Positions 13,902 through 26,540 of a DNA stretch of 64,000 bases are shown piece after piece; the stretch's first letter is position 1, and each line of letters begins with the position of its first letter. Source of the DNA: Rhynchospora pubera (lineage: Eukaryota; Streptophyta; Magnoliopsida; Poales; Cyperaceae); the NCBI GenBank assembly GCA_028095005.1, contig CM051462.1:129818752-129882751 (forward strand), read 5' to 3'. Position numbers and translations under genes: made by a program. The notes beneath the pieces were generated by a model. The model made no database searches. It was given only the letters and a program-made list of their open reading frames with translations, and was not told where the DNA came from.

Positions 13902-14388
13902 TGTCACACCCCTGCCTTCTAATCCTCATTTAGAAGACGAAAGTGTGACGGTTTAGCTGGATTTTTTTTATCCAGTTAAACGTAAACAGACAGAACACCA
14001 CAGATTCCCAAAAACATTGTGTACAAACAACTTCGAAAATATTTTACATTATTTATTTTACAAACTTAAGCTGGGAATTGATATCATCCAGCTTACACAG
14101 TTCACATCCAAATATTATACGTATAATACAAAACAGATAATTATTTCAGTTTTTCCTCCTCGCAAAACACAACCAAAAACAGCTCGCATCACCACCAAGT
14201 CCTACTAGGAATCCTCCCTCTTACGCTTGTGAGGAGGGTTCCTGCTCAGGCACCATGCCCTCGCTAGGACTAGCCGGATCAGGCGGCTCAAAATACAAAT
14301 AAACATAAATTTCGGGCAGGACTTCGAGGCAAACCAGGAGAGTGACATCGGCATCTACGCTAGGAATACGAACTCTAAACTTGAGGAT

Positions 14389-17106
14389 TGTGACACCGCG
14401 GAACCAAGGGGATGCCGCAGCCGCCGCGAGCGCACACTACCACCTGTGCACCCGCAAGGCTCAACCAATCCTACTATACAAACAACATTTAGTATTTCCA
14501 ATTAATGTACAATATCAAAGTCTAATCTTACATATGTCATTTGAATTATTAACTAAAGCTACAATACATAAACATCAGTCTGGTCATAAGGTATTGGACA
14601 CCAACCAAAAACACGATGGCCTACTAGCCGCCAAGCTTCCGCTGCGTCACTCTGATCCAAAACCTGGAACCCACAACCAAAGTGGAAACAATGCAACAAG
14701 CAGAGAATGAGATAATTATACAATTATCTCAGTGCGGTATTCAGTTCCAGCCACACGAACCTTGAGTACATGTTTCGGAACTAACTACAGACCGAGTTTA
14801 AAAGCAACAATTAAGCAATACATATTTTAAGATACGATAATAACAAAATAACAATTGCATTAACAAATACTTTCATATAAGTCCATATATAAATACATTT
14901 CATGCAATGCAATGAGCTCGGCAATTCATTTGATTATCAAGACAATCACAACCATCAAGTAACAATGCAAATGCCGGCTCGGTTTGGTATTATTCAAATG
15001 CAAGTCTGGTCTATAGATGTCACGAGTCATTTGGTTCCTCCCCAGAAGCGGGGATCAGGACCTACTCCTCCCCAGAAGCAGGGATCAGAGTAAAATTCAG
15101 AGTCAACTGGTTCCTCCCCAGAAGCAGGGATCAGAACCCACTCCTCCCCAGGCACAGGGATCAGAGTAAAAATTCAGATTCAATTCAGACAAATCGAACT
15201 TTCAATAAGTACCTCAAGACGTAACACTGTAGACCTCGGATTAAGCTTAACCACACCGTTTGACACGCCGGGTAGCGAGCCCGCGTACAAACGAAACCAG
15301 TGCCATTCCAACCGTACAAGAGTACTTAACCATCCATACCATTTTCATTCACATCAATCGGATAACCATTCAATATGCATACATATTATTTATATCATAA
15401 TAACAATATGGTAACATGCAAATATGCTTGCAATTCAATCAATTCAAATATGCCATGCAAGTAATAAGTTCTAACAATAACTCAAGTTAGGTGTGGAATC
15501 TGCACCTGATAGCAAAAGCACTTCATAAGCAACAAGCAAGAAACAATCAACATCAAGCATAGACAAGCAATTGTAGTATTTCATTTATATCGGTTACTTC
15601 TTGCTCCGATACGTTTATCCAAGTCTAACAAATAAAGTTTATATCTAAGTACTTACTTTAATAAATCAAACAAGCAACAAGAAGATACAAGCAACAAACA
15701 CTTAAATACAATCCCAAATTAGACACAATATGTGGTCGGTTAAGGTTTACCACAACTTAACACAAACAAACAAGACACAAGTAAATTTAAGGTCTAAACC
15801 ATACATTTATAATCTTCAAACCACCAAGTAATACCTAATAAGTTCTAGATCTCTTCACGAGCTTTCCAACGGTCTTTGAATCACCTAAAACGGACTCCGG
15901 ATGAGAAAGTTATGGTCAAAACAAAATCTGTTCTCAGAAGGAACAATCCGGACCGAATTGCAACTAGTCCGGACCGAATTTCAGAAGCTGTAATTTCCAG
16001 AGGAACCAATCCGGACCGAATTCCAGTCTCTGGGCTGAAATACTGAACAAGGATAGAATTTGGTACCAATTACTAATTTAATGGCTTAACCCAAGCACAT
16101 TCAAACACAAAATTAACCACATAAACTATTAAAATTCTCAGAGATACTATCTAACTTAACAAATAAGTTAAAATACCAAAATTACTAGAAATAAGTTTTA
16201 ATCCACAATTAAAAGGTTTTAAATCCAACTCTCAAACAAAGAATGAAATGCAACTTGTGAGAAAATCATTACATGCAATCTTAAAGCTTAACCAAATTCT
16301 CATGCATCTACAAAACTTAACCAAAACAGAAAATACTCGATCAAAACTTGCATGCATACCAAAACTTTAGTATAAAACCCAAATTTTGCAAATGTACCAT
16401 GCATGCAATTATACCTCATTTTGAAATCCAGTTTAATGCACAAATCACTCCAACAATTTCAGAAATTTGTTTTAAACTCGAAGCTTAGTTCATGCATGAC
16501 CAAAACCTCACACAAATAAAATAGAACACTAAATGTAGCTAACAAAACCTTGCATGCAACTAATACTAATAGAAAATATCATTTTCAACTCTTTATTAAA
16601 GATAAATTCCAGAAATTGTTTAAGAATCAAAATGATTTGAAGAAAAACGAGTTCTTACCAGAATGGTGCTCAAATCTGAAATTTCTTGGCTTGCATGTAC
16701 TCTCCGCACCTTCCTCTTTCTAAATCTGATTTTTCCCGAATTTTCCAGAATTTTTATCAATTTATTTGGGTGGGGTATTTGTGGAGCTTGAACTTGGAAG
16801 AAGAGGAAGAGAAATTTCTGTTGGAGGAAGAAGTAGGTGGGAGAGAGAGAAAAATGGGCTGGTGGGGTAAAGGTGAAATGGGGGTAATTATTATATGGTG
16901 GACTTTACAAAATGGTCCTTCATCTCCTGTAAAATCGCTGGTTCACCCAAATTTCAGATTTAAGGCACTGTTCTGATAAGTTTGAGACCCATTTAAATTA
17001 CAGAAATTTTGTACTCAACATGAAAACAATGCTTAAAAATAATTTTACATAGCAACTAAAATAATTAAGCATGCAAAAATTAAAATTCTAAAAACTGGAT
17101 ATCACA
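14389..17106. mobile_element. solo LTR, family T (second copy)
   Basis: This 2718-bp element starts TGTGACACCGCGG and ends GGATATCACA, flanked by AGGAT at 14384-14388 and 17107-17111. The empty site is intact in unit 1 (CTTGAGGATCGAACAC near 3851-3866). It has no internal coding region. It shares with the 10227 element the start region, the CCTCCCCAG tandem units and the CGGNCCG palindromes near 15945-16025. Its insertion postdates the segmental duplication. Confidence 0.88.
15036..15165. repeat. tandem repeat inside solo LTR (second copy)
   Basis: Four units of CCTCCCCAGAAGCAGGGATC type are present, the same array as at 10873-11005. Confidence 0.85.
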
Positions 17107-17342
17107 AGGATCGAACACTCAAACGTGGCAATAGCGTGCCTAGGATGGCTACGCATCTTCTGGAACCCCCAATTTAATGAGGCACAAACAAACGAATAAC
17201 AGATGAGAAATAATTTCCCAGTGTGGTTTTTAGTTCCAGTTACACAGTTCTTTATACGAATCAATAATTTCTTTTTCAACTTTATGCAGAAATGAATTAA
17301 ATCGTACCGTAGGCACCAAGCGAAAAGGGCCTAGGACTGGCA

Positions 17343-17818
17343 TGCTAAAAAATTTGCAAGATGCACAGAACAAAATCAAGCATAACATAGCAAAATATTT
17401 TTTTTCACAAAATAACAAACACTCCAGTTCTCAAGGCCTTTCAGAAACAGAGAGAACTGTTCCCAAACCAATGGTTCCAAACCATTTGGTATAGAACAGA
17501 CAGAGGAAATTTTTTTCCAGTAGCAATAACGCCAGTACTCTGGCCGGGTCGGGGGCCAAACCGATTATCAACGGACGAGTTGCTAAAAAATTTGCAAGAT
17601 GCACAGAACAAAATCAAGCATAACATAGCAAAATATTTTTTTTCACAAAATAACAAACACTCCAGTTCTCAAGGCCTTTCAGAAACAGAGAGAACTGTTC
17701 CCAAACCAATGGTTCCAAACCATTTGGTATAGAACAGACAGAGGAAGTTTTTTTCCAGTAGCAATAACGCCAGTACTCTGGCCGGGTCGGGGGCCAAACC
17801 GATTATCAACGGACGAGT
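17343..17818. repeat. 238-bp direct tandem duplication
   Basis: The stretch beginning TGCTAAAAAATTTGCAAGATG at 17343 starts again at 17581 with almost no change. Unit 1 has a single copy (from about 4090), so the duplication is private to unit 2. Confidence 0.92.
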
Positions 17819-18345
17819 GAGTTATACCCAAAATTTGTTATGCTAACAGAATCAAATATGGTTTCATAATAAAGTCAAATTCCTTGAAACCATTCCAATC
17901 CTTTATTGTTGTTAAGTCTGAATTATAATTCAAATGAATGATCAAAATCAGACTTCATATTTATCAACAGAAAAATCGGAACAGCATCAATATGCAAGTT
18001 GCTTATTTTGGGGTTTCTATTGACTATATGCACAATAGAATGCAATTTCCAATAAGTTTTCAACATGCTATGCATGAATTTAAAGTTACCGACTGTCCAG
18101 ATTCTAATAAAGATCCGTGTAAATCCACACCTTCCAAAACAGGCTGGGAGTTCGCTCCGCTAGTTGTTCCTTTTTCACAATTATAGATTAAGGTCCGTTA
18201 ATATTAGTTAACGGGGTTCTATAATTTAGCTATAATTATAGAAGGAAATTATAGCTAAATTATACGGGGAAAAACGGGGCGCCGCGTCACACCCTGAGCT
18301 TGACCGACCTGACCTTAGGTCCTTAAGAGGTCAGCAACAAAAGCA

Positions 18346-21300
18346 TGTATTAGAGACGAAGAAAATCTACATTTAAAACTCTAAATACTATCTAATAGGG
18401 CCTGTTTGGATGGTGTCGGAATTTGAGGATTTTTCAATTCCTAGGCATAAATTTATTATAAACAATCCAAACTCTTCACAAAGATACACACTTCCCAATA
18501 AATTTATGCCTAGGAATATGAAATTCTCCAAATTCCCCAAATTCCTAAACGATCCATACGGCCCTACAATATGATTCATATGTTATTTATTAAAAAAGAT
18601 TGGAGTATACATCGTATTTACGCATATAAAGTGCAAATAATTCAATACTGAGCATCGTTTGAGTATTTCAATCATTTCTGGATTCATTCAAAGTCATTTG
18701 ATACAAATAATCTACATTTAAACTTCTTATACTGTATATAATATTATTCATATGTTATTTATTCTAAATTATGTGATTATACATGGTAATTACGCATATA
18801 AACTGCAAATAAAGCAATTCTGAGCATTGTTTGAGAATTTTAATCGTTTCTGGATTCATTTTTACTCATCTGATTACAATAATCTACATTTAAACTCTTT
18901 GTACTGTCTATAATAAGATTCAATTATCCATGGTAATTATGGATATAAAGTTCAAATAATGCAATTCAGAGAATTGTTTGAGCATTTCAATCGTTTCTAG
19001 TTTCATTCTAAGTCATTTTCATCATAATAATTTACATTTGAACTCTTTATACAGACTAGAATATGGTTCATATGTTCTTTGTTAAAAAGGTTGGATTATG
19101 CATGATAATTACACATATAAATTGAAAATAATCTAATTCTGAGCATCGTTTGAGCATTTCAATCATTTCTTGATAAATTCTAAGTCATTTGATCACAATA
19201 ATCTCTATTTAAACTCTTTAAATTGTCTAGAATTTGATTCAAATGTTATTTATTCAAAAAGATTGGATTATATAAGATTATTGCACATATAAATTGCAAA
19301 TAATGCGATTCTGAGTGTCGTTTGAACATTTTAATATTTTCTGGATTAATTCTAAGTCATTTCATCACAATAATCTACATTTAAACTCTTTATACCCTCT
19401 AGAATATGATTCATATGTTCTTTATTCAAAAAAGGTTGGATTATGCATGGTAATTACACATATAAATTGCAAATAATGTATTTATGAGCATTGTTTGAGC
19501 ATTACAATCATTTATGGATAAATTATAAGTCATTTGATTACAATAATCTCTATTTAAACTCTTTAAACTGTCTAGAATTTGATTCATATGTTATTTATTC
19601 AAAAAGATTGGATTATATAAGGTTATTACAAATATAAAATTCAAATAATGCAATTCTGAGCATCGTTTGAGCATTTCAATCGTTTCTTGATTCATTCTAA
19701 GTTATTTGATTACAATAATCTACATTTAAACTCTTTATACTGTCTAGAATATGATTCATATGTTATTTATTCAAAAAGGTTAGACTATATATGGTAAATA
19801 CGCATATGAATTGCAAATAATACAATTTTGAGTATCGTTTGAGCATTTCAATCGTTAATGGACTCATTATAAGTCATTTCATCCCAATTATCAACATTTA
19901 AACTATATGGGGAATATGATTAATAACTTATTTTTTTTATAAAGATTGGATTATACATAGTAATTAAGCATATAAAGTGTAAATAATTCAATTATGAGAA
20001 TCGTTTGAGCAATTCAAACGTTTCTGGATCTATTTTAAGTCATTGATCAAAATAATCTACATTAAACTCTTTATACTTTCTAGATTATGATTCATATGTT
20101 ATTTATCCAATAAAATTGGATAATACAAGGTTATTACGCATATAAAGTGCAAATTATGCAATTCTGAGCATCGTTTGAGCATTTCAATAGTTTATGGATC
20201 CATTCTATGTTATTTGATCACAATAATCAAATTTAAACTCTTTACACTTTCTAGAAAATGATTCATATGTTATTTATTCAAAAAAATTAGATTTTACATG
20301 GTAATTACACAAATAAATTGCAAAAAATGGTATTCTGAGCATCGTTTGAGCATTTCAATCGTTTCTGGATTCATTCTACGTCATTTCATCCCAATAATCA
20401 ATATTTAAACTCTATGTATTGTCTAGAATATGATTCATTTCTTATTTCTTATACTGCAATATTAAGCATCGTTTGAGCATTCCAATCATTTCTGGATCCA
20501 TTCTAAATTATTTCATTACAATAATCTACATAAAAAACACTTTATACTCTCTAGAATATGAATCATATGTTATTTATTCAAAAATATTCGAATATACATG
20601 GTAATTACGCATATAAAGTGCAAATAATGCAATTATGAGCATCGTGTGAGCATTTCAATCTTTTTACGATTCATTCTATGTCATTTGATCATACTAATCT
20701 ACATTTAAACTCTTTATACTGTCTAAAATATGATTCACATGTCATTTATTCAAAAAGATTGGATTATCTATGGTAATTACACATGTAAAGTTCAAATAAT
20801 GCAATTCTGAGTATCGTTTTGGCATTTCTATTGTTTATGGAATCATTCATTCTAAGTCATTTGATCACAATAATCTTCATTTAAACTCTTTGTACTGTTT
20901 AGAATATAATTCCTACTTTATTTATATAAAAAGATTGGATTATGCATGGTAAGTACGCATATAAATTGCAAAAAATGCAATTCTGAGTATCGTTTGAGCA
21001 TTTCAATTGTTTCTGGATACATTCTAATTCATTTGATCACAATAATCTAAATTTAAACTCTTTATACTGTCTAGAAAATGATTAATATGTTATTTATTCA
21101 AAAATAATGGATTATGCATGGTAATTACGCATATAAATTGCAATAATGCAATTCTGAGCATCGTTTGTGCATTTCAATCATATTTGTATTCATTCTAAGT
21201 CATTTCATCCCAATAATAAATATTTAAACTCTATGTACTGTCTAGAATATGATTTATATCTTATTTTTTATAAAGATTAGATAATACATAGTAATTACGC

Positions 21301-24115
21301 ATATAATGTGCAAACAATGCAATTATGAGCATTGTTTGAGCATTTCATTCGTTTCTGGACCCATTCTAATTCATTTCAACATAATAATCTATATTTAAAC
21401 ACTTTATACTCTCTAGAATATGAATCATATGTTATTTATTCCAAAAGTTTCGATTATACACGGTAATTACTTATGTAAAATGCAAATAATGCATTTCATT
21501 CGTTTCTGAGCAACGTTTGAGCGTTTCAATCATTTTACGATTCATTCTATGTCTGTTGATCATACTAATCTATATTTAAACTCTTTATACTTTCTAGAAT
21601 ATGATACATATGTTAATTATTCAAAAAGATTGGATTGTCCATCGTAATTACGCATATAATGCTCAAATAATGCAATTATGAGCCTCGTTTGAGCATTTCA
21701 ATAATTTCTGAATACATTCTAATTCATTTTATCACAATAATCTATATTTAAACTATTTAAACTGTCTAAAATATGATTCATATCTTATTTATTTAAAAAA
21801 ATGAATTATACTTGGTAATTACGCATATAAAGTGAAAATAAATTAATTATGAGTATAGTTTGAGCATTTCAATCGTTTATGGATTCATTATAAGTCATTT
21901 GATCACAATAATCCATATTTGAACTCTAAATACTATCTAGAATATGATTCATATGTTATTTATTCAAACAAGATTGGATTATACATCGTAATTACGTATA
22001 CAAAGTGCAAATAATTCAATACTGGACATCGTTTGAGCATTTAAATCGTTCCTGGATTCATTCAAATTCATTTGATACAAACTATCTACATTTAAACTCT
22101 TTATACTGTATAGAATAAGATTAAAATATTATTTATTCTAAATGATGTGATTATATATAGTAATTACGCATATAAACTGCAAATAAAACGATTCTGAGCA
22201 TTGTTTGAGAATTTTAATCGTTTCTGTATTCATTCTTAGTCATCTGATTACAATAATCTACATTTAAACTCTTTATACTGTCTATAATAAGATTCATATG
22301 TTATTTATTCAAAATGACTGGATTATCCATGGTAATTATGCATATAGAGTTCAAATCATGCAATTCTGAGCATCGTTTGAGCATTTCAATCGTTTCTGGT
22401 TTCATTCTAAGTCACTTTATCACAATAATCTACATTTAAACTCTCCATACTGACTAGAATATGATGAATATGTTCTTTATTAAAAAAAAGGTTGGATTAT
22501 GCATGGTAATTACACATATAAATTGCAAATAATGTAATTATGTGCATCGTTTGAACATTTCAATCATTTCTTGATAAATTATAAGTCATTTGATAACTAT
22601 AATCTACATTTAAACTCTTTATACTGTCTAAAAAATGATTCATATGTTATTTATTCAAAAATATTAGATTATACAGGGTAATTACGCATACAAAGTGCAA
22701 ATAATGCAATTCTGAGCATTGTTTGTGCATTTCAATCGTTTTTTGATTCATTCTAAGTCATCCCAATGATAAACATTTAAACTCTGTGTACTGTCTAGAA
22801 TACGATTTATTTCTTTTTTTTATAAAGATTAGATAATACATAGTAATTATGCATATAATGTGAAAATAATGCAATTCTTAGCATCTTTTGAGCATTTCAT
22901 TTGTTTTTGGACCCATCCTAAATCATTCATCTGAGTAATCTATGTTTCAATACTTTATACTCGCTAGAATAATAATCATATATTTTTTATTCAAAAAATT
23001 CGATTATACATGGTAATTACACATATAAGCAAATAATGCAATTCTGAGCATTTCAATCGTTTTACGATTCATTCTTTGAAATTTGATCATACTAATCTAC
23101 ATTTAAATTCTTTATACTATATAGAATATTATTCATATGTCATTTATTAAAAAAGATTGGATTATCCATGGTAATTACGCATATAAAGTTCAAATAATGC
23201 AATTCTGAGTATCGTTTGAGCATTTCAACCATTTATGGATTCATTCTATGTCATTTGATCACAATAATTTTTATTTAAATTCTTTATACTGTTTATAATA
23301 TCATTCAAATATTATTTATACAAAAAGATTGGATTATGCATGGTAAGTACGCATATAAATTGCAAATAATGCAATTTTGAGCATCGTTTGAGCATTTCAA
23401 TCGTTTCTGGATACATTCTAAGTCATTTGATAACAATAATCTAAATTTAAACTCATTATGCTGTCTAGAAAATGATTCATATGTTATTTATTCAAAAATA
23501 TTGGATTATACGTGGTAATTACGCATATAAATTGAAAATAATGCAATTCTGAGCATTATTTGAGCATTTCAATCGTTTTCGGATTCATTCTAAGTCATTT
23601 ATATATAACAATCTACATTTAAACTCTTTATACTGTCTAGAATATGATTCATACGTTATTTATTTAAAATGATTGTATTATCCATGGTAATTACGCAAAT
23701 AAACTGCAAACAATGCAATTCTGAGCATCGTTTGAGCATTTCAATCTTTTCTGGATTCATTCGATATCATTTGATCCCAATAATCAATATTTAAACTCTC
23801 TATACTGTCTAGAATATGATTCATATTTTATTTTTCCTATTAAGATTGGATAAAATATAGTAATTACGCATATAATAAGCAAATAATGCAATACTAAGCA
23901 TCGTTTGAGCATTTCAATCATTTGTGGATCCATTCTAAATTATTTCATCGCAATAATCTATATTTAAACACTTTATGCTCCCTAGAATATGAATCATATA
24001 TTTTTTTAAAAAAAATTCGAATATACATGGTAATTACGCATATAAAGTGCGAAAAATACAATTCTGAGTATCATTTGAGCATTTAATCATTTATAGATTC
24101 ATTCTATGTCATTTG
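18346..24115 (+). repeat. 172-bp satellite, block 4
   Basis: About thirty-two monomers correspond in order to block 2 and the start of block 3. A MITE interrupts at 18397-18565. The block ends at the copia-like LTR. Confidence 0.9.
18397..18565. mobile_element. MITE, family G, copy in unit 2
   Basis: A 169-bp copy of the element at 4932-5100 at the equivalent place. It arose by the segmental duplication, not by a new insertion. Confidence 0.75.
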
Positions 24116-25769
24116 TGTTGGAATTGTGTTCTAAAAGTTATCTTATAGTGATTACTTTTATATGTTATATTTATGAATTGGATGTTATTACGTTTTGTTC
24201 CATGAGTTTATATTTGTATTTAGAAGTGTTCAAGAAGATGCTCTTGGTCTTGAACCGCATAACTCTAAATAAAATTAATATATATCTCTAAAATGTTCAC
24301 AGATCTTGGATATTAGCAGGAACACTAATATATGATACAAGACTGTCGTGTTGATTAAAAATACGTTGTAGTTCTGTAAACGTTGATAAAGGATTATCAT
24401 TTAATAACACGAGTACATGAAAAGTTTCATATATTGAACAGACCTAATTGATAAAAATATTATATGGATTGTGTTTGTGTCATTAAAATTTTTATCGTGT
24501 CATTAATTCTAAGATTGATATGATATATTTTCACATAAGGAATATGCAACGTGATTATTACTTAAAGCCATTTGAAGCTTGTGGTGATAAAAGTAATATT
24601 TCTTTGTATATAACTTGTGTAGGAGGGAAATATATATGTCAATAGCTAATTGTCACTCATGAATTGAGGAATAATATTATAAAGGGCCCCTTGGTAAAGT
24701 AAGATTATAAATGGATCCAATATAACTGAAGTGTAGTTATAATTATATAATCCTACTTATTGGAGACCAAGAAAAGATTATAATACGAAGTTGACACAAC
24801 CCTACTTTATATAATAATCATAATATCATATGACACAACCCTTCTAGTAATGTTAATAACATTACTAGAATGATCGTGTTTCGTAAAAAGATTTGCTAAA
24901 CATCTATATTATTTTGGTAGCTGTAATGTTGCTAGAGTACCGCTTACTGTTTATAGAATAAAATATTTTATTCTGTTGCCAACATAATATGGATCCTCAA
25001 TATAGGTCACACCAACTGAATGGGAAACAAGAAATATATTTTCTATGTACAAAGTTTCATGTTGTATGAAATAAAGTACAAATAGAAAATTATATCGCAT
25101 AACATGATTAACTAACAAGGAATAAATTTATTGATATGTGAATATTATGAGTATAATATGTGTTTCACATACTATAATAATATATAAATATTATTATAGA
25201 GTGCATAAATTTATTTAAAGCCCAAGCCCAATTATTTTAACAAATGAAGAGAGAAAGAAGGCTTTAAATTTGGGTCAGAATTTGAGCAAACTTTAAACAG
25301 AAAATTACTATAACAAATGATAACCAAATCAGACAAATGATATAGGAAAATTGTAGCCCTGGAAGTATAGAATCCAATGGTTCACGTTTCATGTCGTTTG
25401 GAGTTTCCTACATAGAGTTATCTATGTTTTAGTGCTGCAACGTCAGAAATTAAAGTGCTGTTTTCATTTCTGGTCAGTGGCTTTAGATGCTATACGAATT
25501 TGAAAGGTTTATTTTGATGTTTTAAAGGTAAAACAGATCAAAAATTAAGAACAGAAGTAAGTCTTCATGTGTTGAAGCTTTGGTTTTCTCTTCTTCTAAA
25601 TATTTATTAAAATATTCTATCGATTAAGCAATCGATCAAGATATGGGTGGCAGAGCTAGGTGTTGACGGGGAGTTCGCTAGCACGGATTCAACTGTTGTT
25701 CTTGTTTCGGATTCAAAGCGAACCGAAGAGGAATAGAGCTTCGTTAGAGACCATTGGTATGACTCAACA
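24116..25769. mobile_element. solo LTR, copia-like (TGTTG...CAACA)
   Basis: This 1654-bp insertion in satellite starts TGTTGGAATTGTG and ends GACTCAACA, so the ends are a perfect 5-bp inverted repeat. TGTTGGAA starts are common in plant Ty1/copia LTRs. The flanks ATTTG and ATCCT do not match, so a deletion or recombination between elements is likely. An AT-rich plus-strand frame near 24106-24291 is judged chance. Confidence 0.6.
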
Positions 25770-25912
25770 ATCCTGTAGAATATGATTCATATGTCATTTT
25801 ATTCCAAAAGATTGGATTATCTATGGTAATTAGGCATATAAAGTTCAAATAATGCAATTCTAAGCATCGTTTGTGCATTTCAATCGTTTATGGATACATT
25901 CTAAGTCATTTT
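25770..25912 (+). repeat. 172-bp satellite, block 5, plus orientation
   Basis: One partial monomer in the main orientation, from TGTAGAATATGATTC to TTCTAAGTCATTT. Confidence 0.85.
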
Positions 25913-26540
25913 TGGATAAATTCTGATGAAATGACTTAGAATGAATGCATAAATGATTGAAATGCTCAAATGATACTCATAATAAGCATTATTTGTACTT
26001 TATATGCGTAATTAATATGTATATTCTAATTTTTTGAATGATTCAGATCTGAATCATATCCTAGATCGTATAGGGAGCGAAAATGTAGATTATTATGATG
26101 AAATGACTTAGAGTGAATTTAGAAATGGATGAAATGCTCAATTGATATTCAGAATATACATTATTTTGCACTGTAAATGCCTAATTACTATGTATAATCA
26201 AAATTTTATTTATTATGTAAGATCTGAATCATATTCTAGACCACATAGAGAGTTTAATTGTAGATTATTGTGATGAAATGACTTATAATGATTTCATAAA
26301 AGGTTGAAATTATCAAATGATACTCAGAATTTGCATTGTTTGCATATTATATGTTTAATTACTATGTATAATCTAATTTTTTTTAATAAGTAAGATTTGA
26401 ATACTTTTTTCAATAGTATAGAGAGCTTAAATATTGATTGTTGAGATCAAATGACTTAGAATGAATGCAGAATCAATGGACATGCTCAAATTATGCTCAT
26501 AACATGCATTATTTGGACATTATATGCGTAATTTCTATTA
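25913..26540 (-). repeat. 172-bp satellite, block 6, inverted and diverged
   Basis: From about 25913 the monomers read in the opposite direction (GAAATGACTTAGAATGAAT, GAAATGCTCAAATGATACTC, TTTATATGCGTAATTA). They are clearly more diverged than the main array and fade out near 26540. Confidence 0.85.

Larger units (their letters stand above)
13902..18345. mobile_element. LTR-like insertion (copy in unit 2), split by a solo LTR
   Basis: This is the unit-2 copy of 3372-4880. It is interrupted at 14389-17106 by a family T solo LTR, with the target copy AGGAT. It also differs by a private 238-bp tandem duplication and by loss of about 26 bp near 17880. Confidence 0.6.
13384..23994. repeat. tandem segmental duplication, unit 2
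   Basis: This is the second copy of the block at 2851-13383. Without the solo LTR at 14389 (plus 5 bp) and a private 238-bp tandem duplication it is about 7.65 kb, against about 7.68 kb for unit 1. A third start of the unit (anchor at 23995) follows and is cut off by a copia-like LTR at 24116. Confidence 0.9.

Noticed and set aside
10227..17106. The two family T LTRs as the two ends of one large retrotransposon
   Set aside because: Each has its own target duplication (GGTAA and AGGAT) and an intact empty site in the other unit, so they are separate solo LTRs.
24106..24291. Open frame at the left end of the copia-like LTR
   Set aside because: AT-rich, spans the satellite/LTR border and resembles no protein known to me.
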